Shown here: positions 36,011-46,945 of the stretch, piece after piece
Numbering within the stretch: position 1 is the first letter of the stretch
Layout: every line of letters starts with the position of its first letter
From: Tritrichomonas musculus
Lineage: Eukaryota; Parabasalia; Tritrichomonadida; Tritrichomonadidae
DNA length: 64,000 nucleotides
NCBI GenBank assembly: GCA_039105265.1
Contig: JAPFFF010000009.1
Span: 5,518,001 to 5,582,000, forward strand
Reading direction: 5' to 3'
Notes under the pieces: model-generated
The model's input: the letters and a program-made list of their open reading frames with translations, nothing else
Told to the model about the DNA's origin: nothing
The model's database searches: none
Made by a program: the position numbers and the translations under genes

Positions 36011-36491
36011 CACTAAAGTGATTCAGTTTTGAATAAAGTCAATGAAATTTAAAAAACAATAAAAACTTTCTGGCGTTTTTATTTTAGCACCACAAAGTAT
36101 TTTTTTTAATATTATTATTATTTAATCATTTTAATAGTAATTTTAATAAAAATAAATTATAAAAAATATATTTAATGCTTTGGATAGTAGGATAAATAAG
36201 ATCTTTAATTGATTAAAATAAAAATTGAATTATGAATGATTTTAAAAAACTTGTTAACCTTTAAAAGATGAATGTGATCGCGCTTTTTGAAATACAAAAT
36301 CAAACCAAATAAATAAATAAAAATAGTCACCGAGAAGGTAAAAACATGCTTTTACCTTGAGTCTTATTAAGAATGTATGCATTTATCAAGATTATTTTTA
36401 ACCAAAAAATAATCTTGATAAATGCATATGAAAAGTCAATAAAAAAAGATTATTATAATTAATAGATTTTTTCAATTAAAAAAAAAGATGT
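36011..36491. other. Spacer with two hairpins
   Basis: AT-rich region between two minus-strand genes. It holds a 9-bp hairpin (AAGGTAAAA 36335-36343 with TTTTACCTT 36350-36358) and a perfect 23-bp hairpin described separately. No coding sequence seen. Confidence 0.6.
36377..36427. repeat. Perfect 23-bp inverted repeat with 5-nt loop
   Basis: ATGCATTTATCAAGATTA plus TTTTT (36377-36399) pairs without mismatch with 36405-36427 around the loop AACCA. It lies 65 bp downstream of the stop of the minus-strand triple-repeat gene and about 370 bp upstream of nagB, so it could be a transcript 3'-end structure, a tiny foldback element or a small-RNA precursor. Confidence 0.7.
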
Positions 36492-37787
36492 TTAATCAGA
36501 TTCAGATTCATCATTTGCAACGAATTTGGCAATATCAAAGTCTGCTGCCAAAGATCTTCTTTTGACGATTTTCATTTTTGCAGGCTCTAGTCCACTTTCA
36601 ACATTTACGGAATTAAATCCCTCAAAAATTTTGTCGATTGATTTCTTTCTCCTTCTTGACATTGATTTATTTTTGTTACTAAATCCAGTTCTCTTGGTAT
36701 CTTGCATTTCAAGAGCAACGAGTGTTTCTGAATGTGGATCTTTTTCTCCAATATTTAAATTTAGAACTTTAACAACACCTGAATCATCATCATTATTATC
36801 TTTTTGTTTGCTTTCATCTTTTTCTTCTTGGTCATCGTCATAATCATCATCGTCATTCTTTGAAAAAGATGACTTTACTCTTGATGTAGATCGCATTGAT
36901 GATTTAGCGAATGGAGTAAATGAAACCCTCCTTCGCATTTTTTCTTGTGATGCGCGTTTGATGAAGTCTTCACCTGTATCTTCAACAACATCATTTTCAT
37001 CAATGAATCTCCTTCCTTTAACTGGTTGTCTAGATTTATTATCATTTACCAAATGGCTAGGATTTTCTATATTTTCATCAAGATCATCATCATCACTTTC
37101 CAAAATATCACCTCTAAGAATTGCTGGATCGAGATTTGATGCAAGAGAGCGGCGAGGGATTCCTTTTAGTGGCGTCTTATCAAATTTATGAACAATATGA
37201 ACTTTCTTCACTTTTTGGAATATTCGATCAATTGACTTCTTTCTAATTGGTTTGTGTCGAAATCCTATCTTTTGTGTATCTTGCATTTCTAAAGCAACAA
37301 GAGAGTTAGTTGTAGGATCTTGTTCTCCAATTTTCAAATCTAGCATTTTAACAACAGAATCATCTTTTTTATTTTCTTCATTATCTTCATCATCACTTTC
37401 AAGATTTTGTGCATTTCTAAAAGCAGCAAGATCAAGATCATTAGCTAGAGATCGTCGTGGAAGTCCTTTTAATTTGCTTTTGTTTACCTCTTCGATGTAA
37501 GTTGGCTCTATTTTACTAAATATATTATCAATCGATTTTTTGCGTCTGCTTGAAGCACCAACTGAAACAGTGTTTCTTCTGTTATAATTTCCACTACCAC
37601 TTCGTCTGAAACCGGTTCGAATGGTGTCTTGCATTTCCATTGAAACAAGGGAATTAGTAGCAGGATCTTGCTCACCAATTTGAAGTTTCATAAGTTTAAC
37701 ACATTTTTCTGGTCTTTCAGATTTATCATTCTTTTGCTCTTCTACTGTTTCAGAAGACATTAACTCTTTCTTTTTTTTAGTTAACAT
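36492..37787 (-). CDS. Triple-repeat acidic/basic protein, unknown function
   Basis: A 431-aa protein from the ATG of MLTKKKKELMSSETVEEQ; an earlier TTG is not needed. Three diverged copies of a 110-130-aa unit are seen. Each has LxIGEQDPxTNSLVxxEMQD, then a T/GFR segment, then RRKKSIDxIF, then KGxPRRSLAxxxDxAxF, and ends in an acidic run such as ESDDEDNEENKK. The invariant KKSIDxIF and RRSLA look like basophilic-kinase sites (R-R-x-S). No family is recognised. Probably a soluble scaffold or chromatin-associated protein; this is inference from charge pattern only. Confidence 0.75.
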   Translation of the reverse strand: MLTKKKKELMSSETVEEQKNDKSERPEKCVKLMKLQIGEQDPATNSLVSMEMQDTIRTGFRRSGSGNYNRRNTVSVGASSRRKKSIDNIFSKIEPTYIEEVNKSKLKGLPRRSLANDLDLAAFRNAQNLESDDEDNEENKKDDSVVKMLDLKIGEQDPTTNSLVALEMQDTQKIGFRHKPIRKKSIDRIFQKVKKVHIVHKFDKTPLKGIPRRSLASNLDPAILRGDILESDDDDLDENIENPSHLVNDNKSRQPVKGRRFIDENDVVEDTGEDFIKRASQEKMRRRVSFTPFAKSSMRSTSRVKSSFSKNDDDDYDDDQEEKDESKQKDNNDDDSGVVKVLNLNIGEKDPHSETLVALEMQDTKRTGFSNKNKSMSRRRKKSIDKIFEGFNSVNVESGLEPAKMKIVKRRSLAADFDIAKFVANDESESD

Positions 37788-38006
37788 ATCACTATTTTCA
37801 ATCAAAAGGAATGTACGTTTACAAAATAATTTGAAAATTTGAATAAAAAAATTTGAATAAATATAGAAATATAAAAATATTATACATTCATTTTATCTTA
37901 GGTTAACATTTAAAATTGAGAAAATTTATTTCATAACTATTAATTAATTTCCATAATTATAAGAATAATCTACTTCTATAATATTAAAAACAACAGATAT
38001 ATAACA

Positions 38007-39344
38007 TTATCCCGTTGGAGGCATTTGCTGTTGATACATCGCTGGTTGCATCATCATTCCTTGCTGTGGATACATTCCCTGCTGCATCATCATTCCTTGT
38101 TGTGGGTACATGCCTGGTTGCATCATCATTCCCTGCTGTGGATACATACCTGGCTGCACCATCTGCTGCTGAGGATATGTTCCTGGTTGCATCATCATTC
38201 CTTGCTGTGGATACATTCCTGGCTGCATTATCAATCCTTGAGGATACATAACAGAATGTATCTGACGTTCTGCTGGTTGTGGATATCCTGGTTGAATTTC
38301 AGGAATAATTTGTGAAACTGTTGCACGCTTCATTACAGGTTGCATACCTGGCTGCATTTGCTGCGACTGCATCATTCCTTGAGGCATCATACCTGATTGC
38401 ATCATTTGCTGTGGCATCATACCTGATTGCATCATTCCAGATGTCATCATCATCATTCCACTTTGCTGAATTCCTTGCATTTGTTGAATCATCATTGATT
38501 GAAATTGTTGATCATTTGGTGAGATTGGGAGAGCTGCTCCAACCTTCCATTTTTCTTCATTTATTGGGATAACTTGAATTTTCAAAGTAATTTTTCCTCC
38601 TTTTTTAACTCCTTTGCATGGCTTCATATCATATTCTTTTTCAACAATATCAAATAATTGGAATTGCCCAAGAGGGATATCAAGTGTTGCCATTTCATCA
38701 TCATTTACAACATCTTTATCCCACATTTTTAGAGTAAGTATATCACTTGTTTGATTTGTTAATTCTAAAAGGAAATCTTCATTCCATTTTGGTAACATAT
38801 TGTTTTTAATAACTTTTGTTTGCCGTCTTGAAGATGGATGACTTTGAATCCATAAAACAACGTAAGGATCAGTTTTACCAACTAAGTCCATTTTTGCAAT
38901 ATCTCTAGCACTTATAACCTTGACACAAACTTTTAGGAACTGAAATGGCATTTGGGTAAATGGAGTCATCCCATCTAATGTAAGATGAGAAATAATATGT
39001 ACACGGGCAACTTTTTTAAGCCCTTTAGCTTTATTAACGTTTATCCATTCATCTGAAACAATACCAGGTGGAAAATCTCTAATTTTTCTTTCTATTGTTC
39101 CAATTAAATCATCTTTTTTACCTTTATCATAATCTTTAAGTTCAAATTTCACGTTTTCAGATATTGATGCAACTCTAAGATGCATTTCTTTATTCCATTT
39201 TGGTGTGTACGTTTTATAAATGATTTTGGTTTTATCACTATCTTTTGATTCCGATAAATGAACAGAGACATATGGATCTGCTTTACCAATCATATCCATT
39301 TTTGGTATATTGTCGGCTTCTATTATCTTAAGATGGAGTTTCAT
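38007..39344 (-). CDS. Two-C2-domain protein with Met/Gln/Pro-rich tail
   Basis: A 445-aa protein. C2 domain 1 is residues about 1-120: MKLHLKIIEADNIPKMDMIG, KADPYVSVHL, PKWNKEMHL, ELKDYDKGKKDDLIG. C2 domain 2 is about 135-265: LKVCVKVISARDIAKMDLVG, KTDPYVVLWI, PKWNEDFLLEL, KMWDKDVVNDDEMA. Calcium-loop aspartates (MD, KADPY and KTDPY, DYDKG and WDKDV) are present in both, so calcium-dependent phospholipid binding is likely. Residues 285-445 are a low-complexity tail of QPGMYPQQGMMM repeats, like the Gly/Pro/Gln-rich tails of annexin- and copine-type proteins. Single exon; cytosolic and peripheral at membranes. Confidence 0.85.
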   Translation of the reverse strand: MKLHLKIIEADNIPKMDMIGKADPYVSVHLSESKDSDKTKIIYKTYTPKWNKEMHLRVASISENVKFELKDYDKGKKDDLIGTIERKIRDFPPGIVSDEWINVNKAKGLKKVARVHIISHLTLDGMTPFTQMPFQFLKVCVKVISARDIAKMDLVGKTDPYVVLWIQSHPSSRRQTKVIKNNMLPKWNEDFLLELTNQTSDILTLKMWDKDVVNDDEMATLDIPLGQFQLFDIVEKEYDMKPCKGVKKGGKITLKIQVIPINEEKWKVGAALPISPNDQQFQSMMIQQMQGIQQSGMMMMTSGMMQSGMMPQQMMQSGMMPQGMMQSQQMQPGMQPVMKRATVSQIIPEIQPGYPQPAERQIHSVMYPQGLIMQPGMYPQQGMMMQPGTYPQQQMVQPGMYPQQGMMMQPGMYPQQGMMMQQGMYPQQGMMMQPAMYQQQMPPTG

Positions 39345-39869
39345 ATTTTAGTTATAATTCTAAATTAAAAATAAAATATTTATAAAAATTTTAAATGTTC
39401 ATGATTTTGCTATTGGAATTTTTTCAATGGATTAAATAGGATGATAAAAATATATTTGAAAGAATCAAAATAAAAATTATTGAAAAAGTTAACCACGTCA
39501 GTAATTCAATTGGCGAATATCCTTTTAAAAGTTTATGAAATAACCATACCAAATCAAAACTTATTTTTAACATTTTAGAAATATCTATTTTATATCATCT
39601 TTATAAAACAATCAAATTTGATAAAACTTTAAAGTTAAATCACAAATGCCAGTTATTCAGATTGATTTCTGGCTAAGATGATATTTGAGTAGATAATTAT
39701 TGGCAAGGACGCTGACATAAACAATTAAAAATCGATGATAACGGTGATAGTCATTATAATTTATATTAGCTAATTTTATTTTGAGTGAAAAAGAAATCAA
39801 AAAATCTAATTGATAACTAAAAAATTAAGCAATCTTGAGCCAAATTATGCAATTTTTGATGATATCATG
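39345..39869. other. AT-rich spacer
   Basis: Upstream of the C2 gene and downstream of the BTB-like gene, both on the minus strand. No gene, repeat or RNA recognised. Confidence 0.4.
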
Positions 39870-40664
39870 TTATTTTGGTTTATATCTCATAACGGCATCT
39901 TTGATTATTTCACCAGCCATTGGAAAATCATCATCGTCAATATATCCCACAAAGTCTTGAAGGTCTTGTGAAGATAACTCTCCAGAATGCTCAAATACAA
40001 CTTTTTTGAACTCAGTTATAAAATTTGGACGCTGATCTAAAATAAATTTCAGTAGACTATAGGTTTTTTTCTGGAATTTAAAATGATCGTTTTTAAATAT
40101 AAGACTAAAAAGGTCAATAGGCAAATTAAATAAATCATCCATTAATTTGATGGTTTGCTTAGTATTATTATTTTGATCTTTTTGATAAACTAATCTTTGG
40201 CTGATAAGTGAATCAAAATTTTGAGAAATATAGGTTTCAATTTGATTGATCTGGGGGAAATTAGATTCTTTCATTTTTAATAAAAGTTGAAAGCAGTTGT
40301 GATCAGTAACACGGGAATTTGTTTCAATGTTTGCAATTTCTTCAAGATCTTTGTTTTCAAAAAGTTTTGCAACTCGATAAATAAAAAAGCAATTTTCTAA
40401 ATCAATTTTGTATTCATGATCATATGCAATATCCATTATAATTTGAAAATAACCTTGAGGATCGTCAAAAGGAAGTTTGTATTCTTTCATATTCGGATCA
40501 TTTTTCAGGCATACAGCAATCATTGATGGAGATAAAATACACGCAACAATTTTAAAAGTTGGATATAGCTTATCTCCAACAATAAATGTAAAATCTTTAT
40601 CAATTGGGAGATATTCCAGATTTTTGAGCCCCTTTGATGAAATTGAAATATTAACTTTGTTCAT
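39870..40664 (-). CDS. BTB/POZ-like protein
   Basis: A 264-aa protein counted from MNKVNISISSKGLKN; an earlier in-frame ATG at 40733 would add 23 residues of weak character. Residues about 20-110 (DFTFIVGDKLYPTFKIVACI, LSPSMIAVCL, YKLPFDDPQGYFQIIMDIAY) resemble the BTB-like N-terminal domain of many trichomonad ankyrin and LRR proteins: an FxFIV strand, then a SP motif, then a helix pair. The rest is helical (LFNLPIDLFSLIFKNDHFKF) with no ankyrin repeats seen. Probably a protein-interaction module. Confidence 0.6.
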   Translation of the reverse strand: MNKVNISISSKGLKNLEYLPIDKDFTFIVGDKLYPTFKIVACILSPSMIAVCLKNDPNMKEYKLPFDDPQGYFQIIMDIAYDHEYKIDLENCFFIYRVAKLFENKDLEEIANIETNSRVTDHNCFQLLLKMKESNFPQINQIETYISQNFDSLISQRLVYQKDQNNNTKQTIKLMDDLFNLPIDLFSLIFKNDHFKFQKKTYSLLKFILDQRPNFITEFKKVVFEHSGELSSQDLQDFVGYIDDDDFPMAGEIIKDAVMRYKPK

Positions 40665-40733
40665 ATTTACATATTTGTTTTCTTTGTATATTTGGCCGAA
40701 TTTCAATAAAATCAAAGATTTTCTATGACACAA

Positions 40734-41886
40734 TCAACATTTATGTTTTTTTTTATGCCATTAAAAGCAGGAATTCATGCTATTTACTAATTAGGCAATA
40801 ATGATAACCAGATATTAATGATTTTCATTTTTTTGATACTCTATATAATTTTATGATAATTATATTTTTTTTACATTCATATACATTTATATCATCCAAT
40901 ATTTGATTTAGAAGTTGTTATATTTTTATGATTAAAGCATTGCATATTTAAATATATTAAATTATAAAATCAATATTTTTTTTTTTAAATTGAAATGATC
41001 GTATTCACAAAATTGAGGAAAAAAATCAGCCGTTTGTAAAAAGTGAAATAACTTTCTTTCAATTCACAAAATCACTATTATCTCATTAACAAATTGATTT
41101 TTTATTTTTATTGCTTTATTAAATCAATGAAAACAATGCTGTTATAATTATTTTTTGTTAAATTGTTACATAGGTAGGAGATAAGATGAAATATTTTCTT
41201 TCCCATTATTTCATACCTCAATCACTTTATATTTCAGATTTAGAGCAATTATGCCACTATTAAAACATATTTTATACATTTTTTTGAAAATTATAGAGAT
41301 TCGATTTTATAATTTTTTTTTACTTGAAAATTTTGTCTTATTAAAATGTTTTAACAATAAAATATATATCATAATACTCAAATATATCATACAAACTCCA
41401 ATTGCCTTGCATGATTATGAGATAAAAATGTTTTAAGAGGAAAAAAACGTTAACTTCACATCACCAATTTTTCATGAAATTATTTTTTTTTTTAAATTCT
41501 ATTACAATTTATGTACCGAATAGTGGGGAATGGATTGCAAATATTGAAAATTACAAATTTTATAATAAAATAAAAAAAAAATTTCTCGGCCATTTGAATG
41601 ATATATAGGAAAAAGATAAAAATAATCTCATTTTCTATCACAGATAGTATTTGTATATACCATCAATCAAAATTAAATATTCTAAAAATCCTATTATTTC
41701 ATATGATAACAAATCTCCGTTTTTTTTTTTTTGGAACCGTTTGATGTATAAAAAATTGATAATATATTTGGCCACACATTTCTATATTTCTTCAAAAAAA
41801 ATAAACTCCCGAATGAAAGATTAGGCCAATTTTAAACATCAAAAGGTCAATTAATTTAAAATTTATAAATACTCATTCAGAACAAG
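40734..41886. other. AT-rich spacer
   Basis: About 1.1 kb of low-GC DNA with homopolymer runs between divergent genes. A 61-codon frame at 41251-41436 is hydrophobic by base composition and not credible. Nothing else seen. Confidence 0.4.
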
Positions 41887-42690
41887 ATGCATAGTGATTC
41901 GGCACAAAGAGAAATAGCTAATCTCCGCAATGATCTTAAAAGAAGTCAATCTGAAGTTAAGCAACTTCGTCATGAATGCGAAGAAAATGAAAAAGAAATA
42001 AACAATATGAACATGGAATTCCAAAGACTTCAAAGAGCAAACCATCGTCTAGAGACAGAAAATGCTGAACTTCGTAGTCGAATCAATGAAATTGAACAAG
42101 AAACTACTAACAAGCTTGATCTCGAACGTAATAATAATATTAACATAAAGAACTCTTATGAGACAGTTATTGCCGAACTCAAAGGACAATGTGAATCTCA
42201 TAGAGTTGATATTGCTCGCCTTGCAAATGAAATTTCACAAGGCGAAGTCAAAGTTGCAACTGCAAACCAAGAAATCCAAAAACTCAAAAAAGCTAAAAGG
42301 AAGCTTCAAGCTGCTCTTAATGCATCAAAGAGTCAGATGGAACGCGAAAGAAAACTCAATGAATCGACATTACGCGCAGAAAAGCTTTTGGCCGAATCAA
42401 ATTACAACCAGAGAACTGAAGAACAAAAAATGAGAGCAGAATCAGAAAAGAAAAGATTAATTACAATTGCTGTTGAATCTTTCGTTGGTTTATTAGATAT
42501 AAATGAAACAATAGATGAAAGGGCTTTCAAAAACGTTTTAGATAAAGCGAAAAGAACAATCAATCAACTTCAAAAATCTGATGATGAGATTAGAAGACTT
42601 CTTTCAGCCTCAAAAGGACAAACAACTCTTGATGCTGTTGCTCAATTATTAATGAGCAAATCAGCCTCACGAAATCAATATGATTATTAA
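41887..42690 (+). CDS. Coiled-coil protein (267 aa)
   Basis: Residues about 5-190 are continuous charged heptads (REIANLRNDLKRSQSEVKQL, QRANHRLETENAELRSRINE, EIQKLKKAKRKLQAALNASK). A C-terminal globular helical part follows (ITIAVESFVGLLDINETIDE, LDKAKRTINQLQKSDDEIRR). No motor or other domain is seen. Members of such families are numerous in trichomonads and most are cytoskeletal or uncharacterised. Single exon; CATTCAG just upstream may be part of an initiator. Confidence 0.7.
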   Translation: MHSDSAQREIANLRNDLKRSQSEVKQLRHECEENEKEINNMNMEFQRLQRANHRLETENAELRSRINEIEQETTNKLDLERNNNINIKNSYETVIAELKGQCESHRVDIARLANEISQGEVKVATANQEIQKLKKAKRKLQAALNASKSQMERERKLNESTLRAEKLLAESNYNQRTEEQKMRAESEKKRLITIAVESFVGLLDINETIDERAFKNVLDKAKRTINQLQKSDDEIRRLLSASKGQTTLDAVAQLLMSKSASRNQYDY

Positions 42691-42940
42691 ATGATTTTAT
42701 AAGAACAAATGATTGAAGTTTAGCTTTTTATTAATTACATTCTTTTTTAAAAGACGATATAATTTTCATAACCACATCATTTTTTTTTGGAGACGTTTAT
42801 AATTCAATTTTTTCTGTTAATTCAATTATAAAATAAACGCAAACATTATAAATGATGTGAATATATACGTTAAAAACTATACGTTTATTCTGCACGTTAA
42901 TTCAATTTAAAAGTGATATAAAAAATATAGAAAAAAAATG
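42691..42940. other. Spacer with an imperfect foldback
   Basis: CACATCATTT near 42775 and AAATGATGTG near 42852 with flanking bases form an imperfect inverted repeat of about 100 bp around TTCAATT-rich sequence. No gene. Confidence 0.35.
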
Positions 42941-43580
42941 AGAGGTGGGGGAGCCAAAAAAAACGTATTTTTTATTTAAAAAAACACCAATTTTAACAGT
43001 ATAAAAAAAGATTTATTTCTTGTTATTGGAAGAATAAGTATGAAAACTTATTTTATTTTATTTAATCCGTATATCTTATGCCTAACTTGATTAAATATGA
43101 AGTTTTTATTTATCATTAAAATATATTTATCTCGATATAAAAATAAGTTATAATAAAAATTATAATATATTTATTATATAAAAACAATTTTAAAAAATAT
43201 TATTTCTTCAAATACTATTATTAATAATTTTTAAATGAAAAAAATTATAGATAAATATTGCATGTGTAATGATTTACGAAATTCTTCTCAAAGATAAAAG
43301 AAAATCTAGTTTTGACGAATCAAATAAAAATAGTAATATTTAAATAAAATAATATTAAAATATAACAAATAAAACGCTGGCCAATTCCAAACTGAGAACA
43401 AATTAACTATAATAATTGTTTTTCTGACCATATAGCACCAGAATTTTTTTTTATTTTTTGAATTTGGAATGCGCCAGTCCAATCATCTTGAAACTTTGTG
43501 ATTTAATTTACCATATATATATAAGAATTAATATTATAATTTTGAACTGATTTAAAAAAAAATTTTGCTCCCCCACCTCT
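42941..43580. mobile_element. hAT-like MITE (640 bp)
   Basis: Ends AGAGGTGGGGGAGC and GCTCCCCCACCTCT, exact inverses of 14 bp in otherwise GC-poor DNA. It is flanked by direct AAAAAATG at 42933-42940 and 43581-43588. An 8-bp duplication is typical of hAT elements. No open frame; AT-rich interior. A non-autonomous miniature element. Confidence 0.8.
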
Positions 43581-43588
43581 AAAAAATG

Positions 43589-44219
43589 CCAGAGAAATTG
43601 AAGAAGTAATGTTAAGGAAGTGGTAGGACCAAATATAATCTCTCATTTTTGTATGTAAAATATCTCATTAAATATTTATTAATCCAAAACTTTATCAAAT
43701 AAATTGCATTAACATTTAAATATATAATACTATTTTACCAATAATTTCAAAAATCATCTCAGAAGACAATTTGCTGTCAATCAATTTTTATGATATCGGA
43801 CCTGTTGAAGTATAAATTTTTGAATAAATAGGAAATTTTCAGCAAATGATTAATTTTGATATATTAATAGTTCAAGTGCTACATTTCTGAATTCGCATAC
43901 TTCTATTCATATGAAAGATATGAATTTGGCTAAAACCACTTTTTTTTATCGCCACATTAAAATTGATTTTTCTCTCATTATAATAAAATTACCGACTAAA
44001 CAAATAAAAGATATAAATATAATTACAAAAAAGCAATTTTTTTATCAAAAAAACAAACAAAGCAAATAAATAAAGATATCATCAAAAAATGATAAACAAA
44101 AGTTTGGTCTAATATTATCATCAAATAATTAATTCCAGTTAATTGTGATAAACAATTTCAATCAAATCTGATTTCTTTAGAACAATTATTTATGACTTGA
44201 ATATATCTATATTTTTTTC
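43589..44219. other. AT-rich spacer
   Basis: Lies between the MITE and the 3' end of the BspA-like gene. No feature recognised. Confidence 0.4.
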
Positions 44220-45279
44220 TTAAATCTTACATTTAAAGTTTACGAGCACAGAACCAACATGAATGAATAATTTAAAATTTATAGATACTGAATAAAATTG
44301 ATCTTTTCCAAATGAAATTCTCTTTGCATTTGGGAATGAAACAATTGAAAGGTTTTGATTATAACTGAAGCAATTATTTCCAACCACAATTTCATCACTC
44401 AAAAACTCGATACTCTCAAGGCACCAACATCCACTGAAGGCCATTTCGTCAATTTGACGAACACTAGATGGAATAGATATTCTAATTATCGAAGATTTTG
44501 AAAAAGCGCATTTTTCAATTAAATCGAGTTTTGAATCAACGCCGAAATCGACAAAATCAACTTTTTCGCAACTACAGAAAGCATACATGCCAATTCTTCT
44601 TATATAAGGCGGAATGGTTACATTTTTTATATCACGAACAGAAAAAATTAAAAAGTCAAAAAAATTCACTTTAATGTCAGATTTTCCAAGGATGAAAGAA
44701 TTATCAACGAAACAGAAATTTTCATTTCCTTTCATAATTGATATATTGTTTAAATTTGACGTCCAACCGCACCAACTTTCACTCAATTCATTCACTTTTG
44801 AAGGAATCGTTATTTTTTCAATTGACGATAGAGAAAACGCATCCTTTCCAATTGAATGCAGTTCTGAATCATCAGAAAAATCAACAGTTTTTAAACTCTT
44901 GCATTGATAGAATGCGTATTCAAAAATTGAATGTACTTTTGAGGGAATGGAAACTTTTTCAATAGACGATTGGGCAAAGACATTTTTACAAATCGCTTTC
45001 AAATTCGAATCGGCGGGAAATTCAATGCTCCGAAGATTCCGACAATTTGAAAAAGTGAAGTCACCGATGTATTCAACTTTTGTGGGAATTTTGATCGTCT
45101 CGATATGAGATTCTGTGAAAGCGTATCGTTCAATGACACGAAGTTGCGAATCTTCGTGTAACTTGACTGTGGTGAGATTCTTGCAGCCAAAAAAGGCAAA
45201 TTCACCGATAAAAGTGACACTTTTTGGTATTGAAATGCTTTTTATTGAGGATTGGGCAAATGCTTCTTTACTTATTGAC
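44220..45279 (-). pseudogene. BspA-like LRR gene, C-terminal part (interrupted)
   Basis: About 350 residues of BspA-type (LRR_5) leucine-rich repeats of 22-24 residues, such as ISIPKSVTFIGEFAFFGCKN, then LTTVKLHEDSQLRVIERYAF and IKIPTKVEYIGDFTFSNCRN. At 45272-45279 it meets the 8-bp duplication of an 1129-bp insertion. The C-terminus (FKLFIHVGSVLVNFKCKI) ends without an obvious membrane anchor. BspA-like proteins are a large trichomonad family, many on the cell surface. The interruption probably silences this member, or it survives only as a shorter protein starting at MSISKEAFAQSS. Confidence 0.8.
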
Positions 45280-46408
45280 AAAGGTAGGTCAACTCACCTA
45301 TATAGATGAAAAATGATTTCTAGTGGATTTTACTGCTTGGTTTTTATAACATATATTCTATATAAAAAATCATTAATTTTCCACCGACAACGAAAAAATA
45401 ATTTTAATCATATAAAGAAAAATTTAAAATATTTATTTCGGAGCGCATTAATTTCCTAAAAATTGAATAGGTAAAAATTGAATAGAATAAAAAAAAAACA
45501 TTTACACTTATCTCTGAATTAACAAAATATAAATCTTATAAATAAGCAATATTATATTATATAAAATATGTAGAAAATAATAATTAATTTGTTAAAAAAA
45601 TTAATGAAAAACAATTTCATCATATATATCTTAATATTTTATTATATTTTCAGGAAATATGCTCAATATTAAAGATTTCTTTGATTTATTACTTAAAAGG
45701 CTGCAGATTATGATCATTTACGTGACTGTTTCGATTTTTTATCAATTTAATTTTACCGGACTTGCCCGGATTTTCAATTTACCTGACTTTATTGCTCAAT
45801 TCAAAATACATAATTTTATAATAAGTTTATTTTTTATTTAGCATTATTTCATCGTCATATAATCAGAATAGAATGTAGGTGATAGCTTGTTATTAGGTGG
45901 AATAATACTTAAAAATTTTCTACGTAAATTCAAGTTTTCTTCTTTTAAACGCTCAATTTCATCTGCTAAATTATGCATTTTTTCCATTTTATTAATTTTG
46001 ACAGAAGAAATATCAATTCAATTTTTAAATCAAGCCAATTATCAACATGAAGACGATGAATATCAATTCAATTTTATGAATTAAAAAAACCTTAAATATT
46101 TTTATATCCAGCGTTGGAATCGAAATAATATAAAATAAATTTTGTAATAGTTTTCCTTATAAAGATAATAGTAAAATATTTTCCATTTTTAATCTGTGAA
46201 TTTAGAGAAAAAGAATGATTAAAAAATAAAACATCAATAAAACTATAATAAAACCTTTTTTTAATTTTTAAATTATTCAAAATGCTATTTTTATTTATTT
46301 AAAAGATAATAAATATTATATTTAAAAATATACTCTAATTCTTATAAAGATATTCATAGATTATTTTTTTTAAAAATTGAATAGAATATTTTATGTTGAC
46401 CTACCTTT
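45280..46408. mobile_element. hAT-like insertion (1129 bp) in the BspA-like gene
   Basis: Begins AAAGGTAGGTCAAC and ends GTTGACCTACCTTT (14-bp perfect inverted ends). It is flanked by TTATTGAC at 45272-45279 and 46409-46416, an 8-bp target duplication as in hAT transposons. Its open frames are short and AT-driven; no transposase is recognised, so it is non-autonomous. Its absence would leave the BspA frame continuous, confirming the borders. Confidence 0.85.
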
Positions 46409-46631
46409 TTATTGACTTGATTTCGGAGTCTTCGGATATTTCAATGGATTTGATTTTAAGGTTTTTCCTGAATGATGATGGATTGATGCCGTTGACAATG
46501 TATTCTTGATTTTTATATGTGATGATATGTGGAATTATAATGTCTCCGGAGGCTTTCAATGAGATTGCAACTTTGGCAGTAAAATCAGATTTATTTAATA
46601 TGTAAGATATTTGTTTAATAGATATATTCAT
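46409..46631 (-). pseudogene. BspA-like LRR gene, N-terminal part (interrupted)
   Basis: Encodes MNISIKQISYILNKSDFTAK, then VAISLKASGDIIIPHIITYK and IKSIEISEDSEIKSI, the usual N-terminus of trichomonad BspA-like proteins. An earlier ATG at 46679 adds 16 less convincing residues. With one copy of the duplication the two parts add to 1275 bp, so the uninterrupted gene encoded about 424 aa. No signal peptide is seen. Confidence 0.75.
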
Positions 46632-46945
46632 GCTGAAATTATGTAATTTTAAATTTTGATGAAAGGTCAAATAAATCAACCTTTTTCATTATTTCAATTA
46701 AACCATATTTATCTTTAAATAAACTTGTATTTTATTATATTTTTAACATTATTTGGTAACAATTACTTCAACTACATTCTATTTTGAAGTTAAAATCAGT
46801 AATTTTCAATACCATTAGAATATCGATAATAAAATAATTCATCGAAAATGAAAAAAAATAATTAAATATTTAATTAACAACTAATATATAATATAAATAA
46901 ATTTATAAAAACAAAAAAATAGTATAAAAATATTATCAAATATTT
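46632..46945. other. AT-rich spacer
   Basis: Between the BspA-like gene start and the stop of the CHD-like gene. Nothing recognised. Confidence 0.4.
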
